A stretch of 21,827 nt of DNA from JAFGMQ01 sp036733345 (lineage in GTDB: Bacteria > Desulfobacterota > DSM-4660 > Desulfatiglandales > Desulfatiglandaceae): the NCBI GenBank assembly GCA_036733345.1, contig DAINAR010000052.1, positions 1 through 21,827 on the forward strand, read 5' to 3'. The stretch's first letter is position 1, and each line of letters begins with the position of its first letter. Under the pieces are notes generated by a model. The model searched no databases, was not told the DNA's origin, and saw nothing but the letters and a program-made list of their open reading frames with translations. The translations under genes and the position numbers were made by a program. Of the stretch, positions 8,292 through 16,615 are shown in pieces.

Positions 8292-9551
8292 ATGAAAGTT
8301 CTTTGGTTTACCAATACACCCTCAATGAGTGCATCTCAATATGAGCAGAAGGTAATAGGAGGTGGTTGGATTGCGTCATTGGAGAATGCCCTGGAATCGT
8401 ACCCGGAAATTCAGCTGGGGATTTCCTATGTCGTAATTAATAATACGAAAAAACCGTTTAGCATTAATAATACAGTTTACTATCCTGTCAACAAAAGCAA
8501 GACGCCAAACAGGATTAGCAGAATACTTGAAGGTTGGGATCATAAGTCACCATTAAGGAGTGACATGAAACCATATATGGATGTAATTAATGATTTCCAG
8601 CCTGATGTAATTCATATTTTCGGTAGTGAAAGTGAATTTGGTCTCATCGCTGGGATGACAGATATTCCATGCATTGTATATATTCAGGGTGTACTGACAG
8701 TCATTACTCAAAAATGGTTCAATGGATTAACTCCCCTTGATGTCGTGAAATATTCTCCAAAATTGCCTTTAATTAAAGGAAGAGGGCTTTTTCATGACTA
8801 TTACAAAATGATCAGGTCCGCAAGAAGAGAGCAAACTATTCTCAGAAAAGGTAAATTTTTCATTGGCCGTACCGATTGGGACCGAAGAATTATTACAGTG
8901 TTGTCTCCCGGCTCAAAGTATTTTCATTGCGATGAGATAATGCGTCCCTTATTCTATCAGAAGGAATGGAGTCATAGATCTCATGTAACGCAAATTAGAA
9001 TTATATCCACAACCAGGAATACAATTTATAAAGGTCTTGAGACAATATTAGAATGTGCCTCATATTTAAGGTCATTATTCCCTGATAAGGAGATTTTATG
9101 GGAAGTAGCGGGCGTTAAAAGCAGTGACGAAGTACCACTTTTATTGGAGAAGAAGTTAAAAAGAAAGTTTAAAGAATCCGGAATTATCTTACTGGGTCCG
9201 CTTAACGAAGTTGAATTGGTTTCGGAAATGCTTGAGGCAGATCTCTTTGTTCATCCATCTCACACTGATAATAGTCCCAACAGTGTTTGCGAAGCGATGC
9301 TATTAGGAATGCCCGTTATTTCCACTTTTGCTGGTGGCATCCCTGCCATTGTCACAGATAAGGAAGACGGATTATTGGTTCAGGACGGTGATCCAATAGC
9401 TCTTGCAGGCGCTATCTACGAACTAAATAATAACCCTGAATTTGCAATTAGTCTGAGTCAAAGAGCACGAGCGAAAGCAATGATGAGACATGATCCTGCG
9501 AGAGTTACACAAACTCTGGTGGGTATTTATAGTGAAGTACTGAATAATTGA
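8292..9551 (+). CDS. GT4-like glycosyltransferase
   Basis: 419 residues, a GT-B fold enzyme. The N-terminal half (MKVLWFTNTP, then GGGW near 23-26) fits an acceptor-binding Rossmann domain. The C-terminal half has the GT4 donor-binding signature: HPSHTDNSPNSVCEAMLLG (321-339), then PVISTFAGGIPAIV. In place of the usual Glu-x7-Glu motif it has D326-x7-E334. RNTIYKGLETILECASYL (242-259) is the loop and helix that usually contact the nucleotide diphosphate. No membrane segment is obvious, so it should act in the cytoplasm or at the inner face of the inner membrane, adding one sugar to the lipid-linked unit. Donor and acceptor cannot be read from the sequence. It lies 69 bases after the polymerase, in the same direction. 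Confidence 0.88.
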   Translation: MKVLWFTNTPSMSASQYEQKVIGGGWIASLENALESYPEIQLGISYVVINNTKKPFSINNTVYYPVNKSKTPNRISRILEGWDHKSPLRSDMKPYMDVINDFQPDVIHIFGSESEFGLIAGMTDIPCIVYIQGVLTVITQKWFNGLTPLDVVKYSPKLPLIKGRGLFHDYYKMIRSARREQTILRKGKFFIGRTDWDRRIITVLSPGSKYFHCDEIMRPLFYQKEWSHRSHVTQIRIISTTRNTIYKGLETILECASYLRSLFPDKEILWEVAGVKSSDEVPLLLEKKLKRKFKESGIILLGPLNEVELVSEMLEADLFVHPSHTDNSPNSVCEAMLLGMPVISTFAGGIPAIVTDKEDGLLVQDGDPIALAGAIYELNNNPEFAISLSQRARAKAMMRHDPARVTQTLVGIYSEVLNN

Positions 9552-9685
9552 CTTTAGGTTTGTCGGATTATGAAATTGTGAGGATGAATTAACATGGATT
9601 TGTATCATGATTAATACGAGGAATCATTAGTTACAGCCTGCTTACATTGAATCGCTTGTATCTGAAATCAACTTTTATGTGATAG

Positions 9686-10879
9686 ATGGATGTGCAAAAT
9701 AAAAATAATGTATTGATAATTACATCTGAAGCATTCCCTTATGGAATGGCAGGTACAAATCGAATTATCAGCCTTGCTAAAGGGTTTAAATTAAATAATG
9801 TAGATGTAGAGGTACTTAGCATATTCAAATATGGGAAATCCTATACTCAAACCAATTTCCCTGTCCACGGAACGTATGAGAGAATAGCATACACGAATGT
9901 TTTAATTACAGAAGCAAAGCATCTGACCAGACTTATAAGAGTTTTCAAGAGAAATATTAAGTCGCTTTTAATCTTAATTTTTCTCATCAGAAATGTTGAC
10001 AAGAATACAAGAATTCTTTACTACTCACCATGGATATGGCCAGCTTTATTCATTCGCTTATTCACTTTTGTACGGAGGAATACGTTTATTAAAGAAGAAA
10101 CTGAGCATCCGTCTCTTAGACTAAAGGGCAAAAGCAAGATCTACCGGACTTTTTATCTGAATTATTATTACGAGATATTTGATGGTTTATTTGTAATAAC
10201 CCAGAATTTGTATGATTTTTTTATCAGGGAGCTCAGATACAGGAAGCCTATTATGGTTGTGCCAATGGTTGTGGATTTGGAATGTTACAACATGAATAAC
10301 AAGACAATCTGTAACACCATCGTATTTTCAGGTGAACTGGATATAGAGAAAGAGGGCCTTGACATTCTGCTCTGTGCTTTTGCAGATTTTACTAAGAACC
10401 ATCCTGAATATACTCTGAACCTGTATGGGAAACCTGTTAGTCATACTCATGAGCTTAGAATTAACAATCTTATTGGCAACTTATCCTTATCGAAAAGTGT
10501 GAGATTGAATGGATTTAAGACAAGAGATGAGTTGATTGAAATACTCTCTACTGCACGGATTTTGGTATTCACTCGTCCACCCAGTATACAGGCAACATAT
10601 GGATTCTCAACAAAATTAGGAGAGTATCTTGCTGTTGGGAAACCTGTGATTGCAACAAAAGTTGGTGAAATCGATCGTTACCTGGTGGATAGAGTGAATG
10701 CATTCCTTGCTGATCCTGATTGTTTGTCCGTTCACGCTAAGATGGAGGAAATTGAGAATGACTATAAGTTTGCTCTTGAGGTTGGAAAGGAAGCCAGAAA
10801 CTGTGCGATCAAACATTTTAACAATAAAATTGAAGCTGAAAGGATGATTGATTTTTTTGGATCTGTAGGAGACTCTTAG
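9686..10879 (+). CDS. GT4-like glycosyltransferase (paralogue of the gene at 20058)
   Basis: 397 residues, GT-B fold. It opens with a strand followed by EAFPYGMAGTNRIISLAKG (15-33), a nucleotide-sugar glycosyltransferase N-terminal pattern. EETEHPS lies at 137-143, and the donor-domain block STKLGEYLAVGKPVIAT is at 308-324. The first glutamate of the usual Glu-x7-Glu motif is missing: position 305 is Tyr, while E313 is present. The same arrangement, at the same residue numbers, occurs in the gene at 20058, so the two are diverged copies. Expected to be a cytoplasmic enzyme extending the repeat unit; sugar specificity is unknown. A 134-base gap precedes it, in which I see no gene, only a lone TAGGTTTG (9555-9562) without a -33 partner. 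Start chosen at ATG 9686, immediately before the first beta strand. Confidence 0.86.
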   Translation: MDVQNKNNVLIITSEAFPYGMAGTNRIISLAKGFKLNNVDVEVLSIFKYGKSYTQTNFPVHGTYERIAYTNVLITEAKHLTRLIRVFKRNIKSLLILIFLIRNVDKNTRILYYSPWIWPALFIRLFTFVRRNTFIKEETEHPSLRLKGKSKIYRTFYLNYYYEIFDGLFVITQNLYDFFIRELRYRKPIMVVPMVVDLECYNMNNKTICNTIVFSGELDIEKEGLDILLCAFADFTKNHPEYTLNLYGKPVSHTHELRINNLIGNLSLSKSVRLNGFKTRDELIEILSTARILVFTRPPSIQATYGFSTKLGEYLAVGKPVIATKVGEIDRYLVDRVNAFLADPDCLSVHAKMEEIENDYKFALEVGKEARNCAIKHFNNKIEAERMIDFFGSVGDS

Positions 10880-11001
10880 GCTATTTCAAGTTTAGTGGGA
10901 ATTGCCAGGGCAGTCTATCAATCAAAGGGTCATTGGCTGATAGGTTTATTAAAGAGGTGCAAATCCTTTGCTCACTAATAGTCGGATAATAAAACCATAA
11001 A

Positions 11002-12348
11002 ATGATTACTGACGAAAAATTTCCAAGGATTCTGATTTATGGACAATCATTTAACCGCAGCACCGGGGGAGGAATAACCTTATCCAATCTATTTAAGGGC
11101 TGGCCGATTGATAAGATTGCTGTTATTGGCACCCGTTTTTCTTTAAGAAATTCCACGGCAGATATCTGCAAGGTCTATTTTCAGTTTGGAAAAGCTGAGA
11201 GGAAATGGCTTTTCCCTCTGAGTATCTTGCAGAGACCTCATCCCTCAGGATTGAAAGAGATTATTGAGAGACCTGACGGGAAACTGGTTGCTGCCAACAT
11301 AGATGAGGATTGGGGAATCATCGGAGCTGCCCATCATACACTCCTACAACGATTGGGGCTTTCACATCTGTTAATACAGACTCATTTGTCCAGTAATCTC
11401 ATTTCCTGGCTAGAATCATATCAGCCAGAGTTACTATACATTCAGGTTTCAACAAGGGAAACCGTCCTGTTTGCTACTGAGTTAATAAATCACTTAAAAA
11501 TCCCGGCCGCAATACACATGATGGATGACTGGCCTTCAACCATTAGCATAAGTGGCTTTTTAAAAGATTTTTGGCGTCAGAGAATAGACCGGGAATTTAG
11601 GTTTTTACTTAAAAAGTCAAATACATTTTTAAGTATTAGTGAAGCAATGTCGGCTGAGTATCTTGAAAGATATAATAAAAAGTTCATTCCTTTTCACAAT
11701 CCAATTGAATTACCTGAAAGATCTCAAAATGCAATTGAAAGCAGCGAAAAAGAAGACAAATTCAGGTTTCTTTATATGGGGCGGATTGGTAATGCAAATT
11801 CACATTCTATACTCTCATTTGCATTAAGCTTGTCTACTACTATTGTTGAAGGGAAGGAAGTTTTCTTTCATATTTACACCCCAGATTTCGAATCTGATAC
11901 ATCCAGGGCGCTGACTGAAATGAGAAATATCAAGGTTTTTCGTCCGGTTAAGCACGAGTCTGTTTACAATCTGTTAAAGGAGTATGATGTTTTATTGTTG
12001 CCTTTAGATTTCACTGAGTCAGGCATTAAATTTGCTAAATTCTCCATCCCTACCAAAGCATCCGAATACATGATTTCGGGGACTCCCGTTTTGGTTTTTG
12101 CCCCTGGGGAAACGGCAGTATCAAGATTCTTCATGGCTAATGAGTGTGGATACTGTCTTACAGCAAATGATGACGTAGCAATTAAAAATACCATCAAGAC
12201 TCTTGTACAAGACCAAGCATATAGGGTCAGAACAGGAATCAATGCAATAAAAGTCGCATCTGCCTTGTTTGATGGCCATAAAGTCAGGCAGAAATTTCAA
12301 AACCTTCTGAAAATGACCTCACGTGCTAGTGTACGGGATATGAACTAG
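11002..12348 (+). CDS. Divergent GT4-like glycosyltransferase
   Basis: 448 residues. ILIYGQSFNRSTGGGITLSN (10-29) fits the N-terminal Rossmann strand and glycine-rich loop of GT-B enzymes. IHMMDDWPS (171-179) sits where the acceptor domain usually has its catalytic-region loop. RFLYMGRIGNAN (255-266) starts the donor domain, and KFSIPTKASEYMISGTPVLV (346-365) is the donor-site helix. This helix keeps the second glutamate (E354) but has no acidic residue eight positions earlier. Expected to act on the lipid-linked repeat unit in the cytoplasm. It shares little sequence with the other glycosyltransferases here apart from the fold landmarks, which suggests a different sugar or linkage. It follows a 122-base gap with no visible gene and precedes the methyltransferase by 43 bases. 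Confidence 0.82.
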   Translation: MITDEKFPRILIYGQSFNRSTGGGITLSNLFKGWPIDKIAVIGTRFSLRNSTADICKVYFQFGKAERKWLFPLSILQRPHPSGLKEIIERPDGKLVAANIDEDWGIIGAAHHTLLQRLGLSHLLIQTHLSSNLISWLESYQPELLYIQVSTRETVLFATELINHLKIPAAIHMMDDWPSTISISGFLKDFWRQRIDREFRFLLKKSNTFLSISEAMSAEYLERYNKKFIPFHNPIELPERSQNAIESSEKEDKFRFLYMGRIGNANSHSILSFALSLSTTIVEGKEVFFHIYTPDFESDTSRALTEMRNIKVFRPVKHESVYNLLKEYDVLLLPLDFTESGIKFAKFSIPTKASEYMISGTPVLVFAPGETAVSRFFMANECGYCLTANDDVAIKNTIKTLVQDQAYRVRTGINAIKVASALFDGHKVRQKFQNLLKMTSRASVRDMN

Positions 12349-12391
12349 TTTCGTTATAGGGAAGGTTTAATTGCTATAATACTCAGATAAA

Positions 12392-13150
12392 ATGAAAATT
12401 GAGTCACTTCCACAGGATTTGCAATTAAGATTCAGTATTGCCAGAGAACTTGGCCATACTTTTGACAACCATACTGTAATACTGGATTTCGGTTGCGGAA
12501 GTGGCAAAAAGGTACAAGAACTAAGGAATCAAGGTTTTAATGCCTTTGGTTGCGGAACAAGGTTTAATGAAGAAAAGAATGTAGAGACGGAGTTACTCCT
12601 AAAAAATGAAATAATCCGTGAAATCAAGATTGAGCAGTATAAAATTCCATTTGAAGACAGTACGTTTGATTTCATTTTTAGTGAATCGGTTTTTGAACAT
12701 GTTAGTAATTACCCTGAAACAATTGCTGAGCTATCAAGGGTGCTTAAGCCGGGAGGGCTTTGCATACACACATTTGTGTCTCGTTACAAGCCTGTCGAAG
12801 CCCACGTAAAGGTCCCATTCGCTTCAGTATTTCAATCTTATTGGTGGCTGAACACCTGGGTTTTATTGGGATGTAAGAATGAATGGTCTACAAGCAGCAT
12901 AAATGAAAGAGTATCAAAGTATCAAATATATCTTAAGAAAGAAACAAATTACTTAAAAAGAAGGCAATTGGAGGCAGAATTTATAAAAGGTTTTGGCATT
13001 GTCAGGTTTTGTGAAGATCTGTTTTTGAAGTATTCTCCCGGGAAGAGGAAATATCTGTATTCACTTTCAAAAGTCTTACCTTTTATTCCCAAACTCTTCA
13101 GCACATTCCAGATGCGAGTAATTGTAACAAAATTGCCAATCAAACAATAA
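12392..13150 (+). CDS. Class I SAM-dependent methyltransferase
   Basis: 252 residues. Motif I is ILDFGCGSGK (30-39), the SAM-binding glycine loop. IPFEDSTFDFIFSESVFEHV (85-104) is the motif II/III region, and ELSRVLKPGGLCIHTF (113-128) is the post-III motif; together these are typical of the Methyltransf_11/25 group. The acidic residue that usually ends strand 2 and binds the SAM ribose is not evident (the segment reads AFGCGTRF). The region after residue 130 is family-specific, with the WW pair at 151-152, and probably forms the substrate lid. In this operon it probably O-methylates a sugar or caps the glycan, but the substrate cannot be read. The enzyme is soluble. It sits between a glycosyltransferase and a deacetylase-like gene, with short gaps on both sides. 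Confidence 0.86.
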   Translation: MKIESLPQDLQLRFSIARELGHTFDNHTVILDFGCGSGKKVQELRNQGFNAFGCGTRFNEEKNVETELLLKNEIIREIKIEQYKIPFEDSTFDFIFSESVFEHVSNYPETIAELSRVLKPGGLCIHTFVSRYKPVEAHVKVPFASVFQSYWWLNTWVLLGCKNEWSTSSINERVSKYQIYLKKETNYLKRRQLEAEFIKGFGIVRFCEDLFLKYSPGKRKYLYSLSKVLPFIPKLFSTFQMRVIVTKLPIKQ

Positions 13151-13208
13151 GTAACTCACGCAATAATATTTAACCGATGGATTTCCCATTATTCATATCT
13201 GACCCAAT

Positions 13209-14204
13209 ATGAGGTTCATATTGACAATTGATACTGAAGCAGACAATCAATGGAATCATGGCAGGATTCTGGATACACAAAATATTAAGTACTTGCCCAG
13301 ATTTCAAAGTTTGTGTAATAGGTTTAATATTAAGCCAACTTATCTGGTTACTTCAGAGATATGTGCCGATCCTATTGCACAGGATCTCTTAACTCATTTT
13401 ATAAGCCAGAATGCAGCAGAAGTCGGGGCACATCTTCATGTTTGGAGCACTCCTCCATTCAAATCAGATGAGGGCTATACTCTGAATGACAGCAATCATC
13501 CGTTTGCTAATGAGCTGTCAAAAGAGTTTATTTCAGAGAAAATAAGAATTCTTACTGATCAGATTGAAGCATCATTCCATAAAAGACCGACATCTTTCAG
13601 GTCCGGAAGATACGGATTCAGTGAGGAAATTGCTGAGGTTTTGGTTGATAATGGTTATGTTGTTGATTCATCCATCACTCCATATATTGACTGGTCAAGT
13701 CATAAAGGATTACCAGATGGGTCCGGAGGACCGAATTTTCTGAGATATACTCCTAAACCGTTCCGTTATACATTTGATAATGGTCATCTATTAGAAATCC
13801 CGATTACCATCCTGCCAACGAAATTTCCATTGAATGCAAATGATTTGCTCGCTAGGTACTATTTCCAACATGTTAAAAGTAGCATGCTGATGAGAATTTT
13901 GAAGAAGTTATACTTTAAGCGTCAACCACTATGGCTTAGACCAAATTTATGGATGTCACAAAATTTGTTTAATGACTTAATAAATGAAGCCAGGAAAAGG
14001 GGGCTGCCTTACTTAGTTATGATGTTCCATTCGAGTGAGCTAATGCCTGGTGGTTCAATTTACTGGAAGGATAGTGACGACATTGAGAAGCTGTTTTGCT
14101 CTTTGGAACAATTTTTTTTATTATTGGAATCACAGAAAATCTCTTCGGTTACACTGACACAAGCGGCAAAAGAATCAGAATATGAGAATATGCTTCTGGG
14201 GTGA
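13209..14204 (+). CDS. NodB-like polysaccharide deacetylase family protein
   Basis: 331 residues, no signal peptide. The order of motifs fits the polysaccharide deacetylase (NodB/CE4) superfamily: FILTIDTEAD at 3-12 (D8 as candidate catalytic base/metal site), VGAHLHVWSTPP at 72-83 (H75 and H77, where classical enzymes have His-x3-His), FRSGRYG at 130-136 (motif 3 arginine), LLEIPIT at 194-200, and MMFHSSEL at 271-278 (terminal-motif histidine). Family role: removing N- or O-acetyl groups from sugars using a divalent metal. Because it lacks an export signal, it would act in the cytoplasm on a precursor or lipid-linked sugar. Its 3' end overlaps the following glycosyltransferase by 23 bases, suggesting coupled expression. 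The substitution in the histidine motif makes a noncanonical metal site possible; loss of activity cannot be excluded. Confidence 0.76.
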   Translation: MRFILTIDTEADNQWNHGRILDTQNIKYLPRFQSLCNRFNIKPTYLVTSEICADPIAQDLLTHFISQNAAEVGAHLHVWSTPPFKSDEGYTLNDSNHPFANELSKEFISEKIRILTDQIEASFHKRPTSFRSGRYGFSEEIAEVLVDNGYVVDSSITPYIDWSSHKGLPDGSGGPNFLRYTPKPFRYTFDNGHLLEIPITILPTKFPLNANDLLARYYFQHVKSSMLMRILKKLYFKRQPLWLRPNLWMSQNLFNDLINEARKRGLPYLVMMFHSSELMPGGSIYWKDSDDIEKLFCSLEQFFLLLESQKISSVTLTQAAKESEYENMLLG

Positions 14205-15330
14205 CATAGCCAGCGCAATTAATGGCAACACAAAGGGAGGAGGGCAATTGCAGATTGCCCTCATTGCTAAATTGCTTGCACAATGCGGTCATGAGGTTAT
14301 TGTCCTTGACCATGAAACAGATGTTGATTTTATTACTAGTGAGGGCATCAGGATTGTTAAAATTAAAGGTTGGGATAATGGCTTCAGATTGATACGGACT
14401 TTTACTAATAGGTTGCCTCTGTTGTATAGAAGCCTTGTTGATGTAAAGGCTGATATATATTATTGCAGAATACGTGATTTTAGGCATATTCTCGCTTATT
14501 GGGCTTCCCGCAGATGCGGGGGGAAATTTGTTTTGGGAATAGCTTCTGATTTGGATGTCGCTGATTTTAGAATCCGATGGAAATATACCTATACCGTTCA
14601 CTTGCATTCTTTGTGGGACCTGGTAAATGGTATCTTAAGTGAGGTTGTATATCCCTTCCTGCTGAAAAAAGCTGATATGGTCCTTGTTCAGCATGAGGGC
14701 CAGAGCCAGAGTTTGGAAAGTAAAGGTCAGGCAAGTACTATACAGTATAACTTATTGAATTATGAGAATCTGCCAGAGGAAAGCAATGAGAGACACAATG
14801 AATTTGTATATATAGGCAGTCTTGATAATAGAAAAGGATTCAGGGAACTTGTTGATCTGATTAAAATGACTCCTCATTACAAGTATAAAATAGTTGGACA
14901 ACCACGAGATAAAACTGCCGCTTTATTATTTCAGGAATTAAAAGCTTTTATTAATGTTGAACTTTTGGGGCGCTTGTCTCACTCTGAAACAATGTTCGTA
15001 CTTTCAGGCGCCAGAGCTCTGATTTCAACCTCAAAATGGGAAGGATTTCCGAATATTTTTCTTGAAGCATGGGCGATGGGCATACCAGTGATATCCATGT
15101 ACGTTGATCCGGGAGGAATTGTTAAAAGAAATAAACTGGGTTATGTGGCCGGAGGTGATTTCAAGAAAATGCTGACCGCAATATCAGAAACATCATATTC
15201 GGAGGAGTTTAAAGTACGATCCGTCAATTATGTTAAAAGGCACCATGCGGTTAATAGTGAAAGAATTAACGAATTGGACTGTTTATTCAGGAGCATAGTT
15301 GGAAATGATTGTCGAACCGGATCAAGATGA
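14182..15330 (+). CDS. GT4 glycosyltransferase with canonical Glu-x7-Glu motif
   Basis: 382 residues, GT-B fold. It starts MRICFWGDIA, with GGGQLQIALIAKLL at 19-32 as the N-terminal glycine loop and helix. IGSLDNRKGFRELVDLI (211-227) begins the donor domain with the usual Lys-Gly pair. STSKWEGFPNIFLEAWAMG (282-300) contains the canonical E287-x7-E295 donor-binding motif. This is the most typical GT4 enzyme in the window. It begins inside the deacetylase-like gene in another frame, with a 23-base overlap; the ATG at 14182 is the natural start because the Rossmann strand begins at residue 2. Cytoplasmic; donor unknown. After it comes a 150-base gap (15331-15480) in which I see no gene or clear signal. 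Confidence 0.9.
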   Translation: MRICFWGDIASAINGNTKGGGQLQIALIAKLLAQCGHEVIVLDHETDVDFITSEGIRIVKIKGWDNGFRLIRTFTNRLPLLYRSLVDVKADIYYCRIRDFRHILAYWASRRCGGKFVLGIASDLDVADFRIRWKYTYTVHLHSLWDLVNGILSEVVYPFLLKKADMVLVQHEGQSQSLESKGQASTIQYNLLNYENLPEESNERHNEFVYIGSLDNRKGFRELVDLIKMTPHYKYKIVGQPRDKTAALLFQELKAFINVELLGRLSHSETMFVLSGARALISTSKWEGFPNIFLEAWAMGIPVISMYVDPGGIVKRNKLGYVAGGDFKKMLTAISETSYSEEFKVRSVNYVKRHHAVNSERINELDCLFRSIVGNDCRTGSR

Positions 15331-15480
15331 CCTATAACCCTGAAAGATCAGAAAATGACCTGAAAAAGAATGAAAATTCATAATAAAGTCTTCTAACTTA
15401 TATACCAGAGAGATAATTAGTTGTGTCAGCCTGGCCGAAATAAGTCTTTTGGGCATCTTGAATAGCAAAATATTCTCAAG

Positions 15481-16521
15481 ATGCTACGTTTATATTATAT
15501 GCAAACTTATAAGGTAAAGACTAAAGACCTCTCAATTGAGACGTTACGAGGGATTGCTGTTATTATGATGGTTGCCGGACATGTGGTCGGTGCTAGTAAG
15601 GGAACTGGCTTACATGTCGAGGATGATTCAGGATGGAGGTATTTTTATGATTCTTTTGAATATTTGAGAATGCCCCTATTCACAGTAGTTTCCGGGTTTG
15701 TTTATTCTTTAAGACCCGTTGAACCTGGCAGACTTTTAGAATTCTTAAAAGGTAAAGGAAGAAGAATTCTCTTTCCCCTGATTTCAGTTGGAACGCTTCA
15801 TTTTTTGGTTCAACACATCATCCCTGGAACAAACGCCAATTATGAAATCACGGACATCTGGAAAATATACCTGTTCAAATATGAACATTTTTGGTTCCTT
15901 CAGTCAATCTTTTTGATTTTTGTTATTATATCGGTTATAGACAACTATCAATTGATATCCACAGAGAAAAAATGGTTAGTTGTTTTTTTTATTTGTGTGT
16001 TATTGCGTCTTACAATGCCTTTTCTCCAGGGGAATTTTTTCTCCTTTAAGGGTTGTTTGAACCTTTTGCCGTTTTTTGTTCTTGGATGTGGCATTGAGAG
16101 ATATAAGGATCTTTTCAACAATAAACTAGTTGTTCGCGGACTTCTTGTCGTTTTTATCCTGGCTGTTTCTATTCACCAATTATATTTACTGAACGGGAAG
16201 AGCTTTGACAGATGGGATTATGCAATCATGAGTTTTTTAGTAGCATGCCCGGGGATAATCCTTTTATTTCACATCAGAAAGGACGTTCCTGTCTTGTCTA
16301 AATTAGGCTATTATGCATATGGCATATATTTATTTCATGTTTTCGGAACCGCTGGGTCGCGTATAGTACTTATGCAATTGAATATTACGAGTATAACATT
16401 TTTATTTTCTGTTGGTCTACTGGCGGGTTTGGGGTTACCTATTGTTTTTGAATATTTTATTGAAAAATCCCCTCTGTTCCGTACGGTTTTTTTGGGATTG
16501 AGAAAGAAAACTAATTGGTGA
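15481..16521 (+). CDS. Acyltransferase-3 family membrane O-acyltransferase
   Basis: 346 residues, about ten hydrophobic segments. LSIETLRGIAVIMMVAGHVV (17-36) has the arginine and H34 that mark the AT3 family. LRMPLFTVVSGFVYSL (62-77) is the second signature, and HFWFLQSIF (136-144) and GIYLFH (281-286) are further landmarks. Family role: transfer of acetyl or another acyl group, usually across the inner membrane, to a hydroxyl of a cell-surface glycan. In this locus the likely target is the repeat unit or finished polymer. Translation may begin at ATG 15481 or at the in-frame ATG 15499 (Met7); nothing upstream distinguishes them, and the conserved region begins after both. The gene is followed by the 719-residue protein after 94 bases. 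Confidence 0.9.
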   Translation: MLRLYYMQTYKVKTKDLSIETLRGIAVIMMVAGHVVGASKGTGLHVEDDSGWRYFYDSFEYLRMPLFTVVSGFVYSLRPVEPGRLLEFLKGKGRRILFPLISVGTLHFLVQHIIPGTNANYEITDIWKIYLFKYEHFWFLQSIFLIFVIISVIDNYQLISTEKKWLVVFFICVLLRLTMPFLQGNFFSFKGCLNLLPFFVLGCGIERYKDLFNNKLVVRGLLVVFILAVSIHQLYLLNGKSFDRWDYAIMSFLVACPGIILLFHIRKDVPVLSKLGYYAYGIYLFHVFGTAGSRIVLMQLNITSITFLFSVGLLAGLGLPIVFEYFIEKSPLFRTVFLGLRKKTNW

Positions 16522-16615
16522 TAAATGGATAAATCCTGCTGGGGAATTTGAGCAAATTGATTCGTTATGTTTTAAAATGCCAAAGTTTGTAGTAACCATG
16601 TGGACATAAGTTGTT

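Noticed and set aside
9555..9562. TAGGTTTG as an internal operon promoter
   Set aside because: It matches the -7 consensus but has no TTG at the required distance and lies more than 120 bases before the next gene.
15327..15383. 18-codon ORF overlapping the GT4 stop codon (ATGA)
   Set aside because: Very short, highly charged and without recognisable features; probably spurious.
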